Shown here: positions 10,187 through 20,888 of the stretch, piece after piece | Position numbering within the stretch: the first letter of the stretch is position 1 | Layout: each line of letters starts with the position of its first letter | DNA from: Ectopseudomonas composti | Lineage (GTDB): Bacteria > Pseudomonadota > Gammaproteobacteria > Pseudomonadales > Pseudomonadaceae | Length of the DNA stretch: 64,000 nt | Direction of reading: 5' to 3' | NCBI RefSeq assembly: GCF_001567565.1 | Contig: NZ_LSSW01000028.1 | Location: 1 to 64,000 of the forward strand | The notes under the pieces: model-generated | What the model was told of the DNA's origin: nothing | What the model saw: only the letters and a program-made list of their open reading frames with translations | Databases searched by the model: none | Made by a program: the position numbers and the translations under genes

Positions 10187-11464
10187 CTACTCGGGGGAGT
10201 GGAAGCTGAGGCTGTAGTTCACAGCGCGCGGGCCCGGGTCGAGGATGTCCAGGGAGATGTGAATGGGCGTCTGTGGCGGCATTTCGTGCTGTCCTGCCAG
10301 TTCGCCAGCGAGGTACTCGCTGGGTTTGAAGCGACGACTGGCGACCAGTTGTCCGCCGAGGTCGGCGAAGCGCATTTCCAGCAGCGGGAAGGGCTGGGCG
10401 AAAGGGGCGCGGTTATACAGGATGGCGTCGACGATCAGGGCGCCGGAGAACTCGGGGTGGCTGCGCACCACCAGGTTGCTGCTGCGAATCTGGCTGATGT
10501 CGACTTTCGACGGCAGGGTGCAGCCGATGTTCGGGCACAGCTGTTCGAGCCAGGGGCGATAGCGATCCTGGCGCGCCAGTTCATCGAAGTTGTAGGCGGC
10601 GTATTGCGCGAGCAGGCCGCCCGCTGCCAACAGATTGAGCAATCCCCAGCCGAACAGGCGGCCCCAGGAGCGACCTTGTGGTTGCTGCCAGTCGAGCTGC
10701 AGCGGCTCGTCGTCCAACTCGAACAGGCGCTCCTCGCGCAGGCCCGGCTCGTTGCGCGTCACTTTCGGCTCTTCGCGCTCGCTGCCTGCTGGCTGTTCAT
10801 CCGGCTGCTCTGGCTCTTCCGCTGCGTCAGCGATATTGCCCAGGCGTGGCTCGTCAGCTTCGTCGAGGTCATCGGCAACGGTGTGCTGCTGGCGCGGCGT
10901 AATGGGAGCGACGAATTCAATGGCTGCTTTGGGCTCGGCCAGGCCGGGCGCCGGCTGCTTGTCGGTGGGTTGCAGCTCGAAGCTGGCGCGCTCGCGTTCT
11001 ACCTGCTCGTCGCGCAACAGCGCTTCGGCCCAGGCTTCGTCGTGTGCGTCTTCGTGCTCATCCGCCGGACCGGTATCGAAATTCTCGGCGTAGCGTGGCG
11101 CTCGCTCCAGGGCGAGGAACTGCTGCGACAGCTGTTGTTCCTGCTCCTCCAGCCTGGCCAGCTCCTCGTCGAGATCGAGGCTGTCCAGGTCGAGGTCGTC
11201 ATGAATCCACAGCGTATCGTCAGCCGCCTTGGTCGCCGGCGACTTGGCGGTGGATTCAGCTTGAGCCTTGGCCGGTGCGGTTGCCGTCTTGTCCGGCGTT
11301 GGCGCAGGTGTGGCGCCGCGCGCGCCGAACAGTTGTTCGGCGGCATTGAACACGTGCAGGCAGGCACCGCAGCGTACTGCGCCATGGGCAGCAGCCAGCT
11401 GCGCCTGGCTGACGCGGAAGCTGGTACGGCAATGTGGGCACTGGGTGACGTGGCTTTCGCTCAT
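10187..11464 (-). CDS. Zinc-ribbon and DUF3426 membrane protein
   Basis: A 425-residue protein of unknown function. The N-terminus is an MJ0042-type zinc ribbon with Cys9, Cys12, Cys32 and Cys35 (CPHC... CGAC). A long acidic low-complexity linker follows (about residues 55-270, rich in E, D, Q and A), then one membrane helix (GWGLLNLLAAGGLLAQYAAY) and a C-terminal DUF3426 domain with PNIGCTLPSKVD. In pseudomonads it sits between prmA and dusB, as here. A link to cell-envelope or translation functions is only suggested by position. The ATG at 11464 places the Cys motif at the family position; an upstream ATG at 11485 is less likely. Confidence 0.85.
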   Translation of the reverse strand: MSESHVTQCPHCRTSFRVSQAQLAAAHGAVRCGACLHVFNAAEQLFGARGATPAPTPDKTATAPAKAQAESTAKSPATKAADDTLWIHDDLDLDSLDLDEELARLEEQEQQLSQQFLALERAPRYAENFDTGPADEHEDAHDEAWAEALLRDEQVERERASFELQPTDKQPAPGLAEPKAAIEFVAPITPRQQHTVADDLDEADEPRLGNIADAAEEPEQPDEQPAGSEREEPKVTRNEPGLREERLFELDDEPLQLDWQQPQGRSWGRLFGWGLLNLLAAGGLLAQYAAYNFDELARQDRYRPWLEQLCPNIGCTLPSKVDISQIRSSNLVVRSHPEFSGALIVDAILYNRAPFAQPFPLLEMRFADLGGQLVASRRFKPSEYLAGELAGQHEMPPQTPIHISLDILDPGPRAVNYSLSFHSPE

Positions 11465-11517
11465 GCGCGGGTCCGGAAAATCCAAGCGGCTAGTCTAACG
11501 CAACGACTGCGCGCGGT

Positions 11518-12396
11518 TCAGCGTTTGACGCCGCTGATGCGCACCCAGCCGTCCTTGATGGCCGTCGGGTCGAGGTCGAAGGCACTGGCGTAGGCAGCGC
11601 GGACCTCCTCGGCCTGTTCGGCGAGGATGCCCGACAGCGCCAGGCGTCCACCGCCTTTGACCAGCGCGGTGATCTGCGCTGCCAGCGCCACCAGCGGGCC
11701 GGCGAGGATGTTGGCGACGACCACATCCGCAGGCTGCTGCGGCATGTCGGCAGGCAGATAGACCGGGAAGCGGGCCGGATCGATGCCGTTGCGCGAAGCA
11801 TTGTCACGCGAGGCTTCGAGGGCCTGCGGGTCGATGTCGGTACCGACCGCCTGCGGGGCGCCGAGCAGCAGGGCGGCGATGGCGAGGATGCCGGAGCCGC
11901 AACCGAAGTCGATCACGCTGCAATCGTTCAGTTTCTGGCCGTCGAGCCATTCCAGGCACAGTGCGGTGGTCGGATGCGTGCCGGTGCCGAAGGCCAGGCC
12001 CGGGTCGAGCAGCAGATTGACCGCGTCCGGCTCCGGTGCCGCGTGCCAGCTCGGCACGATCCACAGGCGTTGGCCGAAACGCATCGGCTGGAAGTTGTCC
12101 ATCCAGCTGCGCTCCCAGTCCTGATCCTCGATACGCTCGATGTGATGATCCGGCAGCGCGCCACCACACAGCAGTTGCAGGTGGGCGATCAGTGCGGTCT
12201 CGTCGGTATCGGCTTCGAACAGGGCGAGCAGATGGGTGTTCGACCACAGCGGCGTGGTGCCCAGGTCCGGCTCGAAGATCGGTTGATCTTCGGCGTCCAT
12301 GAAGGTCACCGATACGGCGCCCACTTCCAGCAGGGCGTCCTCGTAGGTTTCTGCCTGCTCAGGAGTGATGGCGAGACGGACTTGTAACCAGGGCAT
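11518..12396 (-). CDS. prmA: Ribosomal protein L11 methyltransferase
   Basis: SAM-dependent enzyme that trimethylates ribosomal protein L11. The 292-residue protein starts [10 protein letters not shown] and has the N-terminal L11-recognition domain (about 1-110). The Rossmann methyltransferase fold follows, with motif [19 protein letters not shown] and the NILAGPL motif that replaces the NPPY-type loop. Length and start fit the family. It lies between the DUF3426 gene and the accBC operon on the same strand. Confidence 0.96.
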   Translation of the reverse strand: MPWLQVRLAITPEQAETYEDALLEVGAVSVTFMDAEDQPIFEPDLGTTPLWSNTHLLALFEADTDETALIAHLQLLCGGALPDHHIERIEDQDWERSWMDNFQPMRFGQRLWIVPSWHAAPEPDAVNLLLDPGLAFGTGTHPTTALCLEWLDGQKLNDCSVIDFGCGSGILAIAALLLGAPQAVGTDIDPQALEASRDNASRNGIDPARFPVYLPADMPQQPADVVVANILAGPLVALAAQITALVKGGGRLALSGILAEQAEEVRAAYASAFDLDPTAIKDGWVRISGVKR

Positions 12397-12482
12397 GAGA
12401 AACCTCGTGAAGGGCGCGCGTTTGGCCGCGCAGCTTACTTGAAGGGCAAGGCGGCTTGCCAGTTCGGCCGCTGAAACGACAA

Positions 12483-12502
12483 GGGCCGCCCGAAGGCAGC
12501 CC
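12483..12502 (-). terminator. Terminator hairpin after accC
   Basis: On the minus strand GGGCTGCC-TTCG-GGCGGCCC forms a stem of eight base pairs (one T-G) closed by a very stable TTCG tetraloop. It is followed by TTGTCGTTT. It starts 23 bases after the accC stop and should end the accBC transcript. Confidence 0.75.
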
Positions 12503-12524
12503 CTGTCATGCAGCGAGTCAGGAC

Positions 12525-13880
12525 TTAGTGCTTGTCCATGCCCAGCTTCTTCTCCAGGTAGTGAATGTTCACTGCACCTTTGAGGAAGCCCTTGTCGCGG
12601 GTCAGATCGCGGTGCAGCGGCACGTTGGTCTTGATGCCGTCGACGACGATCTCGTCCAGGGCATTGCGCATGCGCGCCATCGCTTCGTCACGGTCACGAC
12701 CGTAGGTGATCAGCTTGCCGATCAGCGAGTCGTAGTGCGGCGGCACGCTGTAACCGCTGTACAGGTGCGAGTCGACGCGTACGCCGTTGCCGCCCGGAGC
12801 GTGGAAGTGCTTGACCTTGCCGGGGCTGGGCATGAAGTTGTCCGGGTCTTCGGCGTTGATCCGGCATTCGATGGAATGGCCGAGGATCTTCACGTCTTCC
12901 TGTTTGATGGACAGCTTGTTGCCAGCGGCGATGCTGAGCATTTCCTTGACGATGTCGACGCCGGTGACCATCTCGGTGACTGGGTGCTCCACCTGGACGC
13001 GGGTGTTCATCTCGATGAAGTAGAAACGGCCGTCTTCATAGAGGAACTCGAAGGTGCCAGCGCCACGGTAGCCGATCTCCACGCAGGCATCGACGCAACG
13101 CTTGAGCACTTCGGCGCGAGCCTTCTCGTCGATCTGCGGGGCCGGAGCCTCTTCGATCACCTTCTGGTGACGGCGCTGCAGCGAGCAGTCGCGGTCATAC
13201 AGGTGAATCGCGTTGCCCTGGCCGTCGGACAGCACCTGAACTTCGACGTGGCGCGGGTTACCGAGGAATTTTTCCAGATAGACCATCGGGTTGCCGAACG
13301 CTGCACCGGCTTCGGTGCGGGTCAGCTTGGCCGACTTGATCAGGTCTTCTTCCTTGTGCACCACGCGCATGCCGCGACCACCGCCGCCGCCAGCGGCCTT
13401 GATGATCACCGGGTAGCCCACTTCACGGGCGATGCGCAGGGCTTCTTCCTCGTCTTCCGGCAGCGGGCCTTCGGAGCCAGGCACTACCGGTACGCCGGAC
13501 TTGATCATGGCGTCCTTGGCCGACACCTTGTCGCCCATCAGGCGGATCACGCTGGCGGTCGGACCAATGAAGGCAAAACCGGAGTTTTCCACCTGCTCGG
13601 CGAAGTCCGCGTTCTCGGCAAGAAAGCCGTAACCTGGGTGGATGCCGGTGGCGCCGGTCAGCTCAGCTGCGCTGATGATGGCCGGGATGTTCAGGTACGA
13701 CTGTGCGCCAGCTGCCGGACCAATGCAGACGGATTCGTCGGCCAGGCCCAGGTGCATCAGTTCGCGGTCGGCGGTGGAGTGCACGGCCACCGTCTTGATA
13801 CCCAGCTCCTTGCAGGCACGCAGGATACGCAGGGCGATTTCGCCACGGTTGGCGATAAGGACTTTTTCCAACTTCTGCAT
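12525..13880 (-). CDS. accC: Biotin carboxylase subunit of acetyl-CoA carboxylase
   Basis: ATP-dependent carboxylation of the biotin on AccB, the first half of malonyl-CoA synthesis. The 451-residue protein has the N-terminal domain [18 protein letters not shown], the ATP-grasp glycine-rich loop [14 protein letters not shown] and [14 protein letters not shown] in the active site. The ATG at 13880 (MQKLEKV) has GGGGAG seven bases upstream; an ATG at 13901 would overlap accB and add unlikely residues. It follows accB by 17 bases. Confidence 0.97.
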   Translation of the reverse strand: MQKLEKVLIANRGEIALRILRACKELGIKTVAVHSTADRELMHLGLADESVCIGPAAGAQSYLNIPAIISAAELTGATGIHPGYGFLAENADFAEQVENSGFAFIGPTASVIRLMGDKVSAKDAMIKSGVPVVPGSEGPLPEDEEEALRIAREVGYPVIIKAAGGGGGRGMRVVHKEEDLIKSAKLTRTEAGAAFGNPMVYLEKFLGNPRHVEVQVLSDGQGNAIHLYDRDCSLQRRHQKVIEEAPAPQIDEKARAEVLKRCVDACVEIGYRGAGTFEFLYEDGRFYFIEMNTRVQVEHPVTEMVTGVDIVKEMLSIAAGNKLSIKQEDVKILGHSIECRINAEDPDNFMPSPGKVKHFHAPGGNGVRVDSHLYSGYSVPPHYDSLIGKLITYGRDRDEAMARMRNALDEIVVDGIKTNVPLHRDLTRDKGFLKGAVNIHYLEKKLGMDKH

Positions 13881-13897
13881 TGCGGGCTCCCCGTGCA

Positions 13898-14359
13898 TCA
13901 AACGATGGTGAACAGGGGCTGGTCGTACTCAACCGGCTGGCCGTTTTCCACCAGGATGGACTCGATCACGCCGCTGGCTTCGGCTTCGATGTGGTTCATC
14001 ATCTTCATCGCTTCGACGATGCACAGGATGTCGCCTTTCTTCACGCTCTGACCGACTTCGACGAAGTTGCCGGAGGTCGGCGAAGCGGCGCGGTAGAAGG
14101 TACCGACCATCGGCGAGCGGGCAACGGTGCCGTTCAGTTTCGGTGCGGCAGCCGGAGCAGCTTCAGCGCTCGGAGCGGCAGCAGCGACAGGCGCGGCGGC
14201 CGGAGCCGGTGCCTGGGCGTAGATCGGCTGCGGAGCATAGGCCGGCTGCTTGCTGTGACGGCTGATGCGTACGGACTCTTCGCCCTCTTTGATCTCCAGC
14301 TCGTCGATACCGGACTCTTCCAGCAGCTCGATCAGTTTCTTGACTTTACGGATATCCAT
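13898..14359 (-). CDS. accB: Biotin carboxyl carrier protein
   Basis: Carries biotin between the AccC and AccAD active sites in fatty acid synthesis. The 153-residue protein starts [20 protein letters not shown], has an Ala/Pro-rich linker (about 40-72), then the biotinyl domain. The biotinylated Lys119 lies in [12 protein letters not shown]. It is the first gene of the accBC operon. Confidence 0.97.
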   Translation of the reverse strand: MDIRKVKKLIELLEESGIDELEIKEGEESVRISRHSKQPAYAPQPIYAQAPAPAAAPVAAAAPSAEAAPAAAPKLNGTVARSPMVGTFYRAASPTSGNFVEVGQSVKKGDILCIVEAMKMMNHIEAEASGVIESILVENGQPVEYDQPLFTIV

Positions 14360-14409
14360 GAAGGTTCAACTCCCAGAGGTGAGGTAGGACTTGTCTACCG
14401 AACGTCGCG

Positions 14410-14856
14410 TCAGGCGCGCCCGGCCAATTGTTCGAGTGCCGCTTCCAGGGCCAGCCGATAACCGCTGGCGCCAAGGCCGCAGATCACCCCTACTGCAACG
14501 TCGGAGAAGTAGGAGTGATGGCGGAATGGTTCACGCTTGTGCACGTTGGACAGGTGCACTTCGATGAATGGGATGCTCACTGCCAGCAACGCGTCACGTA
14601 ATGCGACGCTTGTATGGGTAAAAGCGGCAGGGTTGATCAGGATGAAGTCGACGCCTTCACCTTTTGCCGCATGGATGCGGTCGATCAGTTCGTACTCGGC
14701 GTTGCTTTGCAGGTACAGCAGATGATGGCCGGCTTCGCGGGCACGCTGCTCCAGATCCTGATTGATTTCGGCCAACGTGGTCGCGCCGTATTTGTCGGGC
14801 TCACGTGTGCCCAGCAGGTTCAGATTGGGGCCGTGCAGCACCAGTAGAGTGGCCAT
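14410..14856 (-). CDS. aroQ: Type II 3-dehydroquinate dehydratase
   Basis: Converts 3-dehydroquinate to 3-dehydroshikimate in the shikimate pathway. The 148-residue protein starts [20 protein letters not shown], the standard type II N-terminus with the active-site Tyr in [24 protein letters not shown] and [17 protein letters not shown] hold further substrate contacts. The ATG at 14856 has AAAGGA eight bases upstream; the upstream ATG at 14916 is rejected. It lies directly upstream of accB, as in other pseudomonads. Confidence 0.96.
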   Translation of the reverse strand: MATLLVLHGPNLNLLGTREPDKYGATTLAEINQDLEQRAREAGHHLLYLQSNAEYELIDRIHAAKGEGVDFILINPAAFTHTSVALRDALLAVSIPFIEVHLSNVHKREPFRHHSYFSDVAVGVICGLGASGYRLALEAALEQLAGRA

Positions 14857-15012
14857 GTACGCGTTCCTTTTGTTCAAGCTGCGCAGGACTATGCCGCAGC
14901 TGCGCGATGTCAGCAATAGTCGACACGATGCCTACCGTTTGCGGCAAAAATATGACTATAGCGCTGTTTTTGGTCGCTGCCAGGCGCACGCGATGATTGC
15001 CTGAGGGTTTTC

Positions 15013-16785
15013 TCAGCGGGGAGCCTGATCGAGGCGTGCAGCGAAGGTGGCGGCATCGACCTCACCTACGACACGCAGATCGAGCAATTCGTCACCATTG
15101 CCGGCGAACAGTTGGATGGCAGGTGGGCCGAATAGTTTGTAGCGGTCCAGCAGCGCGCGCTGGGCAGCGTTGCTTTCGGTGATGTCGAAGCGGATCAGGC
15201 GCCAGCCGGCCAGCTTGCTGCCGACCTCGGCATTGCCGAACACCTCGCGCTCGATCACCTTGCAGCTGATGCACCAGTCGGCGTACCAGTCCAGCAGCAG
15301 CGGCTGACCAGCGGCCTTGGCCTCTGCCAGGGCCGCGTCCAGTTCGGCCGGGCTGCTCAGGGTCTGCCAGGCGCCGCTCTTGGTGCTGCCCTGGCTGGCA
15401 GCGGCCGACAGCTGACCGAGCGGCTTGAGCGGGTCGGTCGCTCCCTGCAGGGCGCCAACCCAGGCGGCCAGGGCATAGACCAGCAGGGCTAGGCCGGCGA
15501 TCTGGCTGAGCTTCTGCCGATGCGTCTTGGGGCCGAATTCCAGTGCGCCGAGAAACACCGCTACGCCACCGGCCAGCAGGCCCCACAGGGCCAGGCTGAG
15601 GCTGCCCGGCAGCACGCGTTCGAGCAGCCAGACGGACACCGCCAGGAGCATCACGCCGAAGGCGTTGCGCACGGTGACCAGCCACGGGCCGGACTTCGGC
15701 AGCAGGGCGCCGCCGCCCGCACCGAACAGCACCAGCGGCGTGCCCATGCCCAGGCCCAGGGCGAACAGTTGCAGGCCGCCACCGACGGCGTCGCCAGTGC
15801 TGCTGATATAGAGCAGCAGGGCGGTCAGGGGCGCGGTGATGCAGGGCGACACGATCAGGCTCGACAGCACGCCCAGGGTCGCGGCCCCGGCGATGGTGCC
15901 GCCCCGGGTCTGGCTGGCGCGCTGGTCGAGACGGTCGCGTATGAAGGCCGGCAGGCGCAGTTCGAAGACACCGAACATTGCCATGGCGAACACGCCGAAG
16001 AAGACGGCGAAGGGCACCAGGACCCAGGGTGACTGCAGCATGGCCTGCAGGTTGAGACCGGCGCCGAACAGCCCCATCAGCGCACCCAGCACGGCATAGC
16101 AGGCCGCCATCGGCAGCACGTAGGCGAGCGACAGGACCAGCCCGCGGGCATTGCTCGGGCGACCGCGCAGCACCACGCCGGAGAGAATCGGCAGCATGGG
16201 TAGCACGCAGGGGGTGAAGGTCAGGCCCAGCCCGGCGAGGAAGAACAGCGCCAGGTCTTTCCAGGTCCAGCCGGTTGCCACGGGTGCCGCAGCGCCACTG
16301 ATGGCAGCGGGCATCTCGCCAATCTCGATGAATTCGGTTTCCGGCGGATAGCACAGGCCCTTGTCGGCGCAACCCTGGTAGCCGACCTGCAGGCGCAGCG
16401 GACGGTTGTCCGGGTTATCCAGCGGCACACGCACGTCCAGCACGCCGTAATAAACCTCGACATCACCGAAGAACTCGTCGTGCTTGGCCTGGCCGGCGGG
16501 CAGCTCGGCCTGGCCGAGTGTCAGATCCGCTGGCTCCACGCTGAAATTCAGGCGATGGCGATAGAGGTAGTAGCCCTCGGCTGCGACGAAGCGCAGGGTC
16601 ACGCTCTGCGTATCGCTGCTCACCAGGCTCAGCTTGAAGGCTTCGCGTACGGGCAGGAAATCGCTGCTGTTGTTCAGCGGCGCGCCAATCGGCGAAGCGG
16701 CCGGACGCTGATCGAACAGGCCGGCACTGGCGGGTAGGCTCAGGCAGAGCAGGAGCAGGGGAAGCAACAGACGACGCAGTGACAT
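15013..16785 (-). CDS. dsbD: Thiol:disulfide interchange protein DsbD
   Basis: Moves reducing power from cytoplasmic thioredoxin through the inner membrane to periplasmic DsbC/DsbE-type proteins. The 590-residue precursor has a signal peptide (SLPASAG cleavage region), a periplasmic alpha domain with the Cys pair in YQGCADKGLCYPPE, a membrane beta domain with FTPCVLPMLP and VSPCITAPL, and a C-terminal thioredoxin domain with YADWCISCKVIE. All six redox cysteines are present. The ATG at 16785 gives a clean signal peptide; a longer start at 16854 would not. No obvious Shine-Dalgarno is seen. Confidence 0.96.
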   Translation of the reverse strand: MSLRRLLLPLLLLCLSLPASAGLFDQRPAASPIGAPLNNSSDFLPVREAFKLSLVSSDTQSVTLRFVAAEGYYLYRHRLNFSVEPADLTLGQAELPAGQAKHDEFFGDVEVYYGVLDVRVPLDNPDNRPLRLQVGYQGCADKGLCYPPETEFIEIGEMPAAISGAAAPVATGWTWKDLALFFLAGLGLTFTPCVLPMLPILSGVVLRGRPSNARGLVLSLAYVLPMAACYAVLGALMGLFGAGLNLQAMLQSPWVLVPFAVFFGVFAMAMFGVFELRLPAFIRDRLDQRASQTRGGTIAGAATLGVLSSLIVSPCITAPLTALLLYISSTGDAVGGGLQLFALGLGMGTPLVLFGAGGGALLPKSGPWLVTVRNAFGVMLLAVSVWLLERVLPGSLSLALWGLLAGGVAVFLGALEFGPKTHRQKLSQIAGLALLVYALAAWVGALQGATDPLKPLGQLSAAASQGSTKSGAWQTLSSPAELDAALAEAKAAGQPLLLDWYADWCISCKVIEREVFGNAEVGSKLAGWRLIRFDITESNAAQRALLDRYKLFGPPAIQLFAGNGDELLDLRVVGEVDAATFAARLDQAPR

Positions 16786-16953
16786 CGGGGAAATATCTCG
16801 GCGAAAGAGGGCGGCATGATACCGGAAAGTGCCCAATTGCATCGCGGTCGCCACGCCGGAGCGTCGAATGCAAGGGATGAGCGGAACCTTGGAAAATGCC
16901 GGCCTTGTCGAGTTCCCGATGAAAAGCGCTCTGCGCCGCCGTGTCGCAGGCGG

Positions 16954-18918
16954 CTATACGCGAAACGCCTGTACGGCGCTGTGTAACTGGCCGCCAAGGT
17001 GCAGCAGGCGTTCGCTTTCATTGCGTCCGCTGGCGATCAGGCCAAGGTTGTCGTCACCCAGTTGATGGATGCGCTCCCCGTGTTCGCGAATCTCGCTGAC
17101 CGCGTCGCCCTGCTGCGCGGTGGCCTCGGCGATGCGTTCGGCCATGCTGGCGATGGTACGAATGGCGCTGACAATCTCGTCCAGTGCTCCGTCCGCTGCC
17201 TCGGCTTTGCCTGCTGTCGCTTCGGCATGTTCGACCTGGGCGCGCATGGCTTGCACCGACTGGTGCGCGGCTTGTTGCAGACGACCGATCACGTCCTGGA
17301 TCTCTGCGGTGGCGCTGCCGGTGCGTTGCGACAGCGAGCGCACTTCGTCGGCGACCACGGCGAAACCTCGCCCGGCCTCACCGGCCCGCGCTGCCTCGAT
17401 GGCGGCATTCAGGGCGAGTAGATTGGTTTGTTCGGCGATGCCACGGATCACCGTCAGCACACTGCCTATGGTGGCGGTTTCGTCGGCCAGGCGTTCGATG
17501 GCCTGGGCGTTATCCTGAACTTCGCTGACCAGAGCGTGCAGGCCTTCCAGGCTCTGACCGATGACCTGCTGGCCCTGGACCAGGGCGCGATCGGCGTCGC
17601 GGCTGGCGTCGGCAGTCTGGCTGGCATCCTGGGCGACCTGGCCGATGGTCGCTTCCAGCTCGCCCAGGGCGTCGCGGATCAGTGCAGTGTCGTCGGCCTG
17701 ACGTTCGGCGCCGCCGTGCAGGCCGCCACTGAGATCGGCCAGGGTGCGGCTGGAGCCCGCCACCTGTTCGGCATGGCCGCGGATGCTGGCGACCAGCTCC
17801 ACCAGATAGCGGCGCAGATGGTTGAGCGAGTCTTCGATATCGCGCAGTTCACGGGTGCGAGAATTGATGCTGATCGTCGCGGCGAAATCCCCGCTGGCCC
17901 ACTGTGAAAGCGCTGGAACCAGGCGGCCGAGCACCTGCGCCAGGCGTCGCTGGATGCGGTCGATGAGCAGGGCGATCAAGAGAATCAGGCCGATCATCAG
18001 ACCCTGAATCAGCCGCACCTCGCCCTGGATACGTGCGTACTCACCCTTGACCAGAGGCTCCAGCGCTGCCAGTTCCTGTTGCACCTGGGTCACGCGCTCG
18101 GTCGTGGTCTCGGCCAGTTGCTGGCGCTGCTCGACCAGCTCGCGAGTGCGCTGCAGTTCACTTGGGTAGCGGCGCACCAGGGTGCCCAGTTCGCGTTTCA
18201 GCTCGATACCGCGATCCTGCGCTTGTTGCTCCTGTTGGGCGTCATCCAGCCCGAGCAACGCGGCAAAGCCGATGTTGGCGGAGCTGTCGCTTTGCTGCAC
18301 GCCCAGCAGGGGCAGCTTGTCCAGCGTCTCAACCTGCTGAGCAAGGGCCTTGAGTTCGCGCTCGACATCGCCGAACAGCTCGCTGCGGCCCTGGCTGATG
18401 AACCGTTCACGGGCGTGAGCGAGCTTCAGCAGACGCGAACCCGCGTCCTGCAGGGGCTTGCGATATTCGCTGGCGGCAGGGAGGTTGGCATCGGCGGCGT
18501 ACTGGTTCAGTTGTTCCAGTGCGGCGAGCATCTCGCGTTCGGCCTGCAGCAGCAGACCTTGCGGGTCGCCAGCCAGTTTGCCGGCCGCCAGCAGCTGATT
18601 GGCACTGAAGTCACGCAGCTGTTCAAGGCTGGGGCGCAATTCGTCGGCCAGCTGCTGTGGCAGTTGTTCGAGGGCCTCGTCGAACGTGTCGATGGCCTGG
18701 GTCGCCGTGCTGTGCTGCAGGGCGTTGCCACTGGCCAGATAGGCCTGGATGTTGTCGGCAACCTCGCGCTGGAACTGCTGGGACAGCGCCAGGTAGCGCT
18801 CCATCAGCTGCACCGGCTGCTGCAGTGCACGCTGTGACCACCACAAGGTCGCTGCCAGGGCGACGCAGACGGTAACCAGCAGCAGGGTATTGAGGTTGGT
18901 GAGCAGCTTGAGGCGCAT
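16954..18918 (-). CDS. ctpL: Methyl-accepting chemotaxis protein, CtpL type
   Basis: A 654-residue chemoreceptor with a membrane helix near residues 11-28, a long all-helical periplasmic sensor (about 30-300, HBM-like), a second helix ([16 protein letters not shown]), a HAMP-like region and a cytoplasmic signalling domain with the hairpin tip [32 protein letters not shown]. In P. aeruginosa the gene at this position, ctpL (PA4844), mediates positive chemotaxis at low phosphate and also senses 4-chloroaniline. The orthology is inferred from gene order and sensor architecture. A PHO-box-like sequence lies upstream. Confidence 0.85.
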   Translation of the reverse strand: MRLKLLTNLNTLLLVTVCVALAATLWWSQRALQQPVQLMERYLALSQQFQREVADNIQAYLASGNALQHSTATQAIDTFDEALEQLPQQLADELRPSLEQLRDFSANQLLAAGKLAGDPQGLLLQAEREMLAALEQLNQYAADANLPAASEYRKPLQDAGSRLLKLAHARERFISQGRSELFGDVERELKALAQQVETLDKLPLLGVQQSDSSANIGFAALLGLDDAQQEQQAQDRGIELKRELGTLVRRYPSELQRTRELVEQRQQLAETTTERVTQVQQELAALEPLVKGEYARIQGEVRLIQGLMIGLILLIALLIDRIQRRLAQVLGRLVPALSQWASGDFAATISINSRTRELRDIEDSLNHLRRYLVELVASIRGHAEQVAGSSRTLADLSGGLHGGAERQADDTALIRDALGELEATIGQVAQDASQTADASRDADRALVQGQQVIGQSLEGLHALVSEVQDNAQAIERLADETATIGSVLTVIRGIAEQTNLLALNAAIEAARAGEAGRGFAVVADEVRSLSQRTGSATAEIQDVIGRLQQAAHQSVQAMRAQVEHAEATAGKAEAADGALDEIVSAIRTIASMAERIAEATAQQGDAVSEIREHGERIHQLGDDNLGLIASGRNESERLLHLGGQLHSAVQAFRV

Positions 18919-18968
18919 GGCGGGCTCGATCGACGACTTAACGATGCCCGCGAGGTTATTGCGTTTCG

Positions 18969-18986
18969 GTTACAGCCTGATGACGC
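18969..18986 (-). promoter_or_regulatory. Candidate PHO box upstream of ctpL
   Basis: On the minus strand GCGTCAT-CAGG-CTGTAAC matches the PHO box layout of two CTGTCAT-like heptamers spaced by four bases (five of seven in each). It lies about 50 bases before the ctpL start. PhoB-dependent induction of ctpL is known in P. aeruginosa, which makes the match worth noting. Confidence 0.45.
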
Positions 18987-19017
18987 TGTGCGCTGCGTCA
19001 CGTTCTGGAGGGGTGCA

Positions 19018-20631
19018 TCAATCGTCTTTGTACAGCTCTGAGCGGTTGCGCCCGCCGTGCTTGGCCTTGTAAAGCGCTTCATCGGCGCGTTTGGACAGCG
19101 CGTTGCTGTCGAGGCCCGGTTGCAGCATGGCGATACCGCAGCTGAAGGCGCAGGACAGGTCCTGTGGTTGGGCCGGGTAGTGAATTTCGGCGAAGCGCTG
19201 GCGAATTTCTTCCAGGACTCTGAGCGCCGATTGTTCGTCGGTATCCGGCAGCACCACGGCGAACTCTTCGCCGCCGTAACGGCCGATATGATCCGTCTTG
19301 CGCAGACGCTGTTTGAGGAACAGCGCCAGGCTCTTGATCACCCGGTCACCCATGGGGTGGCCGTAGGTGTCGTTGACCCTCTTGAAGTGGTCGATATCGA
19401 GCATGGCGAAGGCTAGCGGCTGGTTTTCACGGCGCGCGCGGTAGCAGGCGTCATCGAGCAGTTGCAGGGTGTGGGTGTGGTTGTACAGGCCGGTCAGGCT
19501 GTCACGCACCATGCGCGCCTTGAGGTTGCGCGCACGCGCGGCGCGGTTGCGCACGGTGGCGATCAGGTGGCGTGGCTTGATCGGTTTGGTGAGGAAGTCG
19601 TCGCCGCCCTCGCTCATGGCGTCGAGCTGCTTGTCGAGGTCGTCCTCGGCCGACAGGTAGATGATCGGCACGCTCACGTAACGGTCGTTGTGGCGGATCA
19701 CCTTGGCCAGCTCGGTGCCGTTGCACTCGGGCATGTACATGTCGAGGATGATCAGATCCGGCTGGAACTCGGCCAAGGCATCCATCGCCAGGATCGGTTC
19801 GGTGAGGGTATGAGTGAGGATGCCAGCGCTGTTGAGCACGCGTTCGGTGTGGGTCGCCTGGGCCTTGGAGTCGTCGACGATCAGTACCTTGTATGGGTCG
19901 TACTGGGAGACGTGGGTCAGCACTTCGATGCGCTCGAGCAGGCTCGAGGCGTCCAGTGAACCGGTGAAGAACTCCTGGCCGCCGGCGCGTACGGCAGCCA
20001 GGCGTGTCGGTGTGTCGGTATCGCAGTGGCTGAAGAACAGCAGTGGAATCTTCTGCTCCAGTCCTTCTTGCAGCGAATTGGCCAGCTCCAGCCCGGCGCC
20101 GGCGAAGTCGACATCCATGACGATGGCGGCGGGGTGGCGTTCGGTGATGGCGGCGCGGAAGGCGCGCTCGTCGCTCAGTGCCTGCGCGCTCAGACCGAAG
20201 AACTCGAGCTGTTGGGCCAGGCGCTCGGCGCGCTGGGCATCCTGCAGGGCGAGGTAGACGGGTTTGCGCAGCGGCGGCAGGAAGGTTTGCTCGAAGGCAT
20301 CGCTATGTCGCAGACCCGTGCGCGAAAGGCGCTGCATGGCCTGGTTGAGGCGAGCGATCAGGGTACTGTTGAGGCGGCCGCGGTTCTCCACCACCTCGCC
20401 GAGGCTGGCGCCGATGTTCTGCGCCAGCTGTGCATGCTCGACCTGCTCGAAGCGCTCAGCGTAACGCAGCAGGCGCAGGTTGGCCTCGGTCAGCTCGGCC
20501 ATGCCGGCGTCGTTCCATTCGCTGCGCTGCAGGCGTTGCCATACTTCCAGCACCTGGCGCGATTGATGAATCACGCGCTGGGCGAAGTGATGCTTGAGGC
20601 GATCGCGACTGGGATCCGGTTGCTCGGTCAT
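19018..20631 (-). CDS. gcbA: Response regulator diguanylate cyclase (REC-REC-GGDEF)
   Basis: Makes cyclic-di-GMP from GTP. The 537-residue protein has a helical N-terminus (about 1-125), a degenerate first receiver domain (about 130-250), a good second receiver (VLIVDDSKAQATHTERV with phospho-acceptor LIILDMYMPECNG) and a C-terminal GGDEF domain. The active site GGEEF is intact, and RKTD five residues before it is a product-inhibition I-site. It corresponds to PA4843/GcbA, linked in pseudomonads to early attachment and dispersal. The symbol rests on synteny and architecture. Confidence 0.88.
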   Translation of the reverse strand: MTEQPDPSRDRLKHHFAQRVIHQSRQVLEVWQRLQRSEWNDAGMAELTEANLRLLRYAERFEQVEHAQLAQNIGASLGEVVENRGRLNSTLIARLNQAMQRLSRTGLRHSDAFEQTFLPPLRKPVYLALQDAQRAERLAQQLEFFGLSAQALSDERAFRAAITERHPAAIVMDVDFAGAGLELANSLQEGLEQKIPLLFFSHCDTDTPTRLAAVRAGGQEFFTGSLDASSLLERIEVLTHVSQYDPYKVLIVDDSKAQATHTERVLNSAGILTHTLTEPILAMDALAEFQPDLIILDMYMPECNGTELAKVIRHNDRYVSVPIIYLSAEDDLDKQLDAMSEGGDDFLTKPIKPRHLIATVRNRAARARNLKARMVRDSLTGLYNHTHTLQLLDDACYRARRENQPLAFAMLDIDHFKRVNDTYGHPMGDRVIKSLALFLKQRLRKTDHIGRYGGEEFAVVLPDTDEQSALRVLEEIRQRFAEIHYPAQPQDLSCAFSCGIAMLQPGLDSNALSKRADEALYKAKHGGRNRSELYKDD

Positions 20632-20888
20632 GGGCCGACTTCTGTAAGTGGTTAAGTCAGTGGTGGCTTGATGCTATCACTTGCTGAAAGCGCTGGCATT
20701 GCCGTCGATCAATTGGCGACCGTATTTCTGTCGAATAGGCGACAGAAATGTAGATTTCCCGTACCAGCGGTAAGTTTGCTCCTGCGCCATGCGTTTTGCA
20801 GTGGGCTTGCCTTATAGTGCGGATTAGGTCGCAACCCGTTGGCCAGGTTGTGGTCGAACACTCGAATTCGTTTGAAAAGGACACTGTC

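Noticed and set aside
12456-14051. Long plus-strand frame opposite accC and accB
   Set aside because: Antisense shadow with no recognisable protein features.
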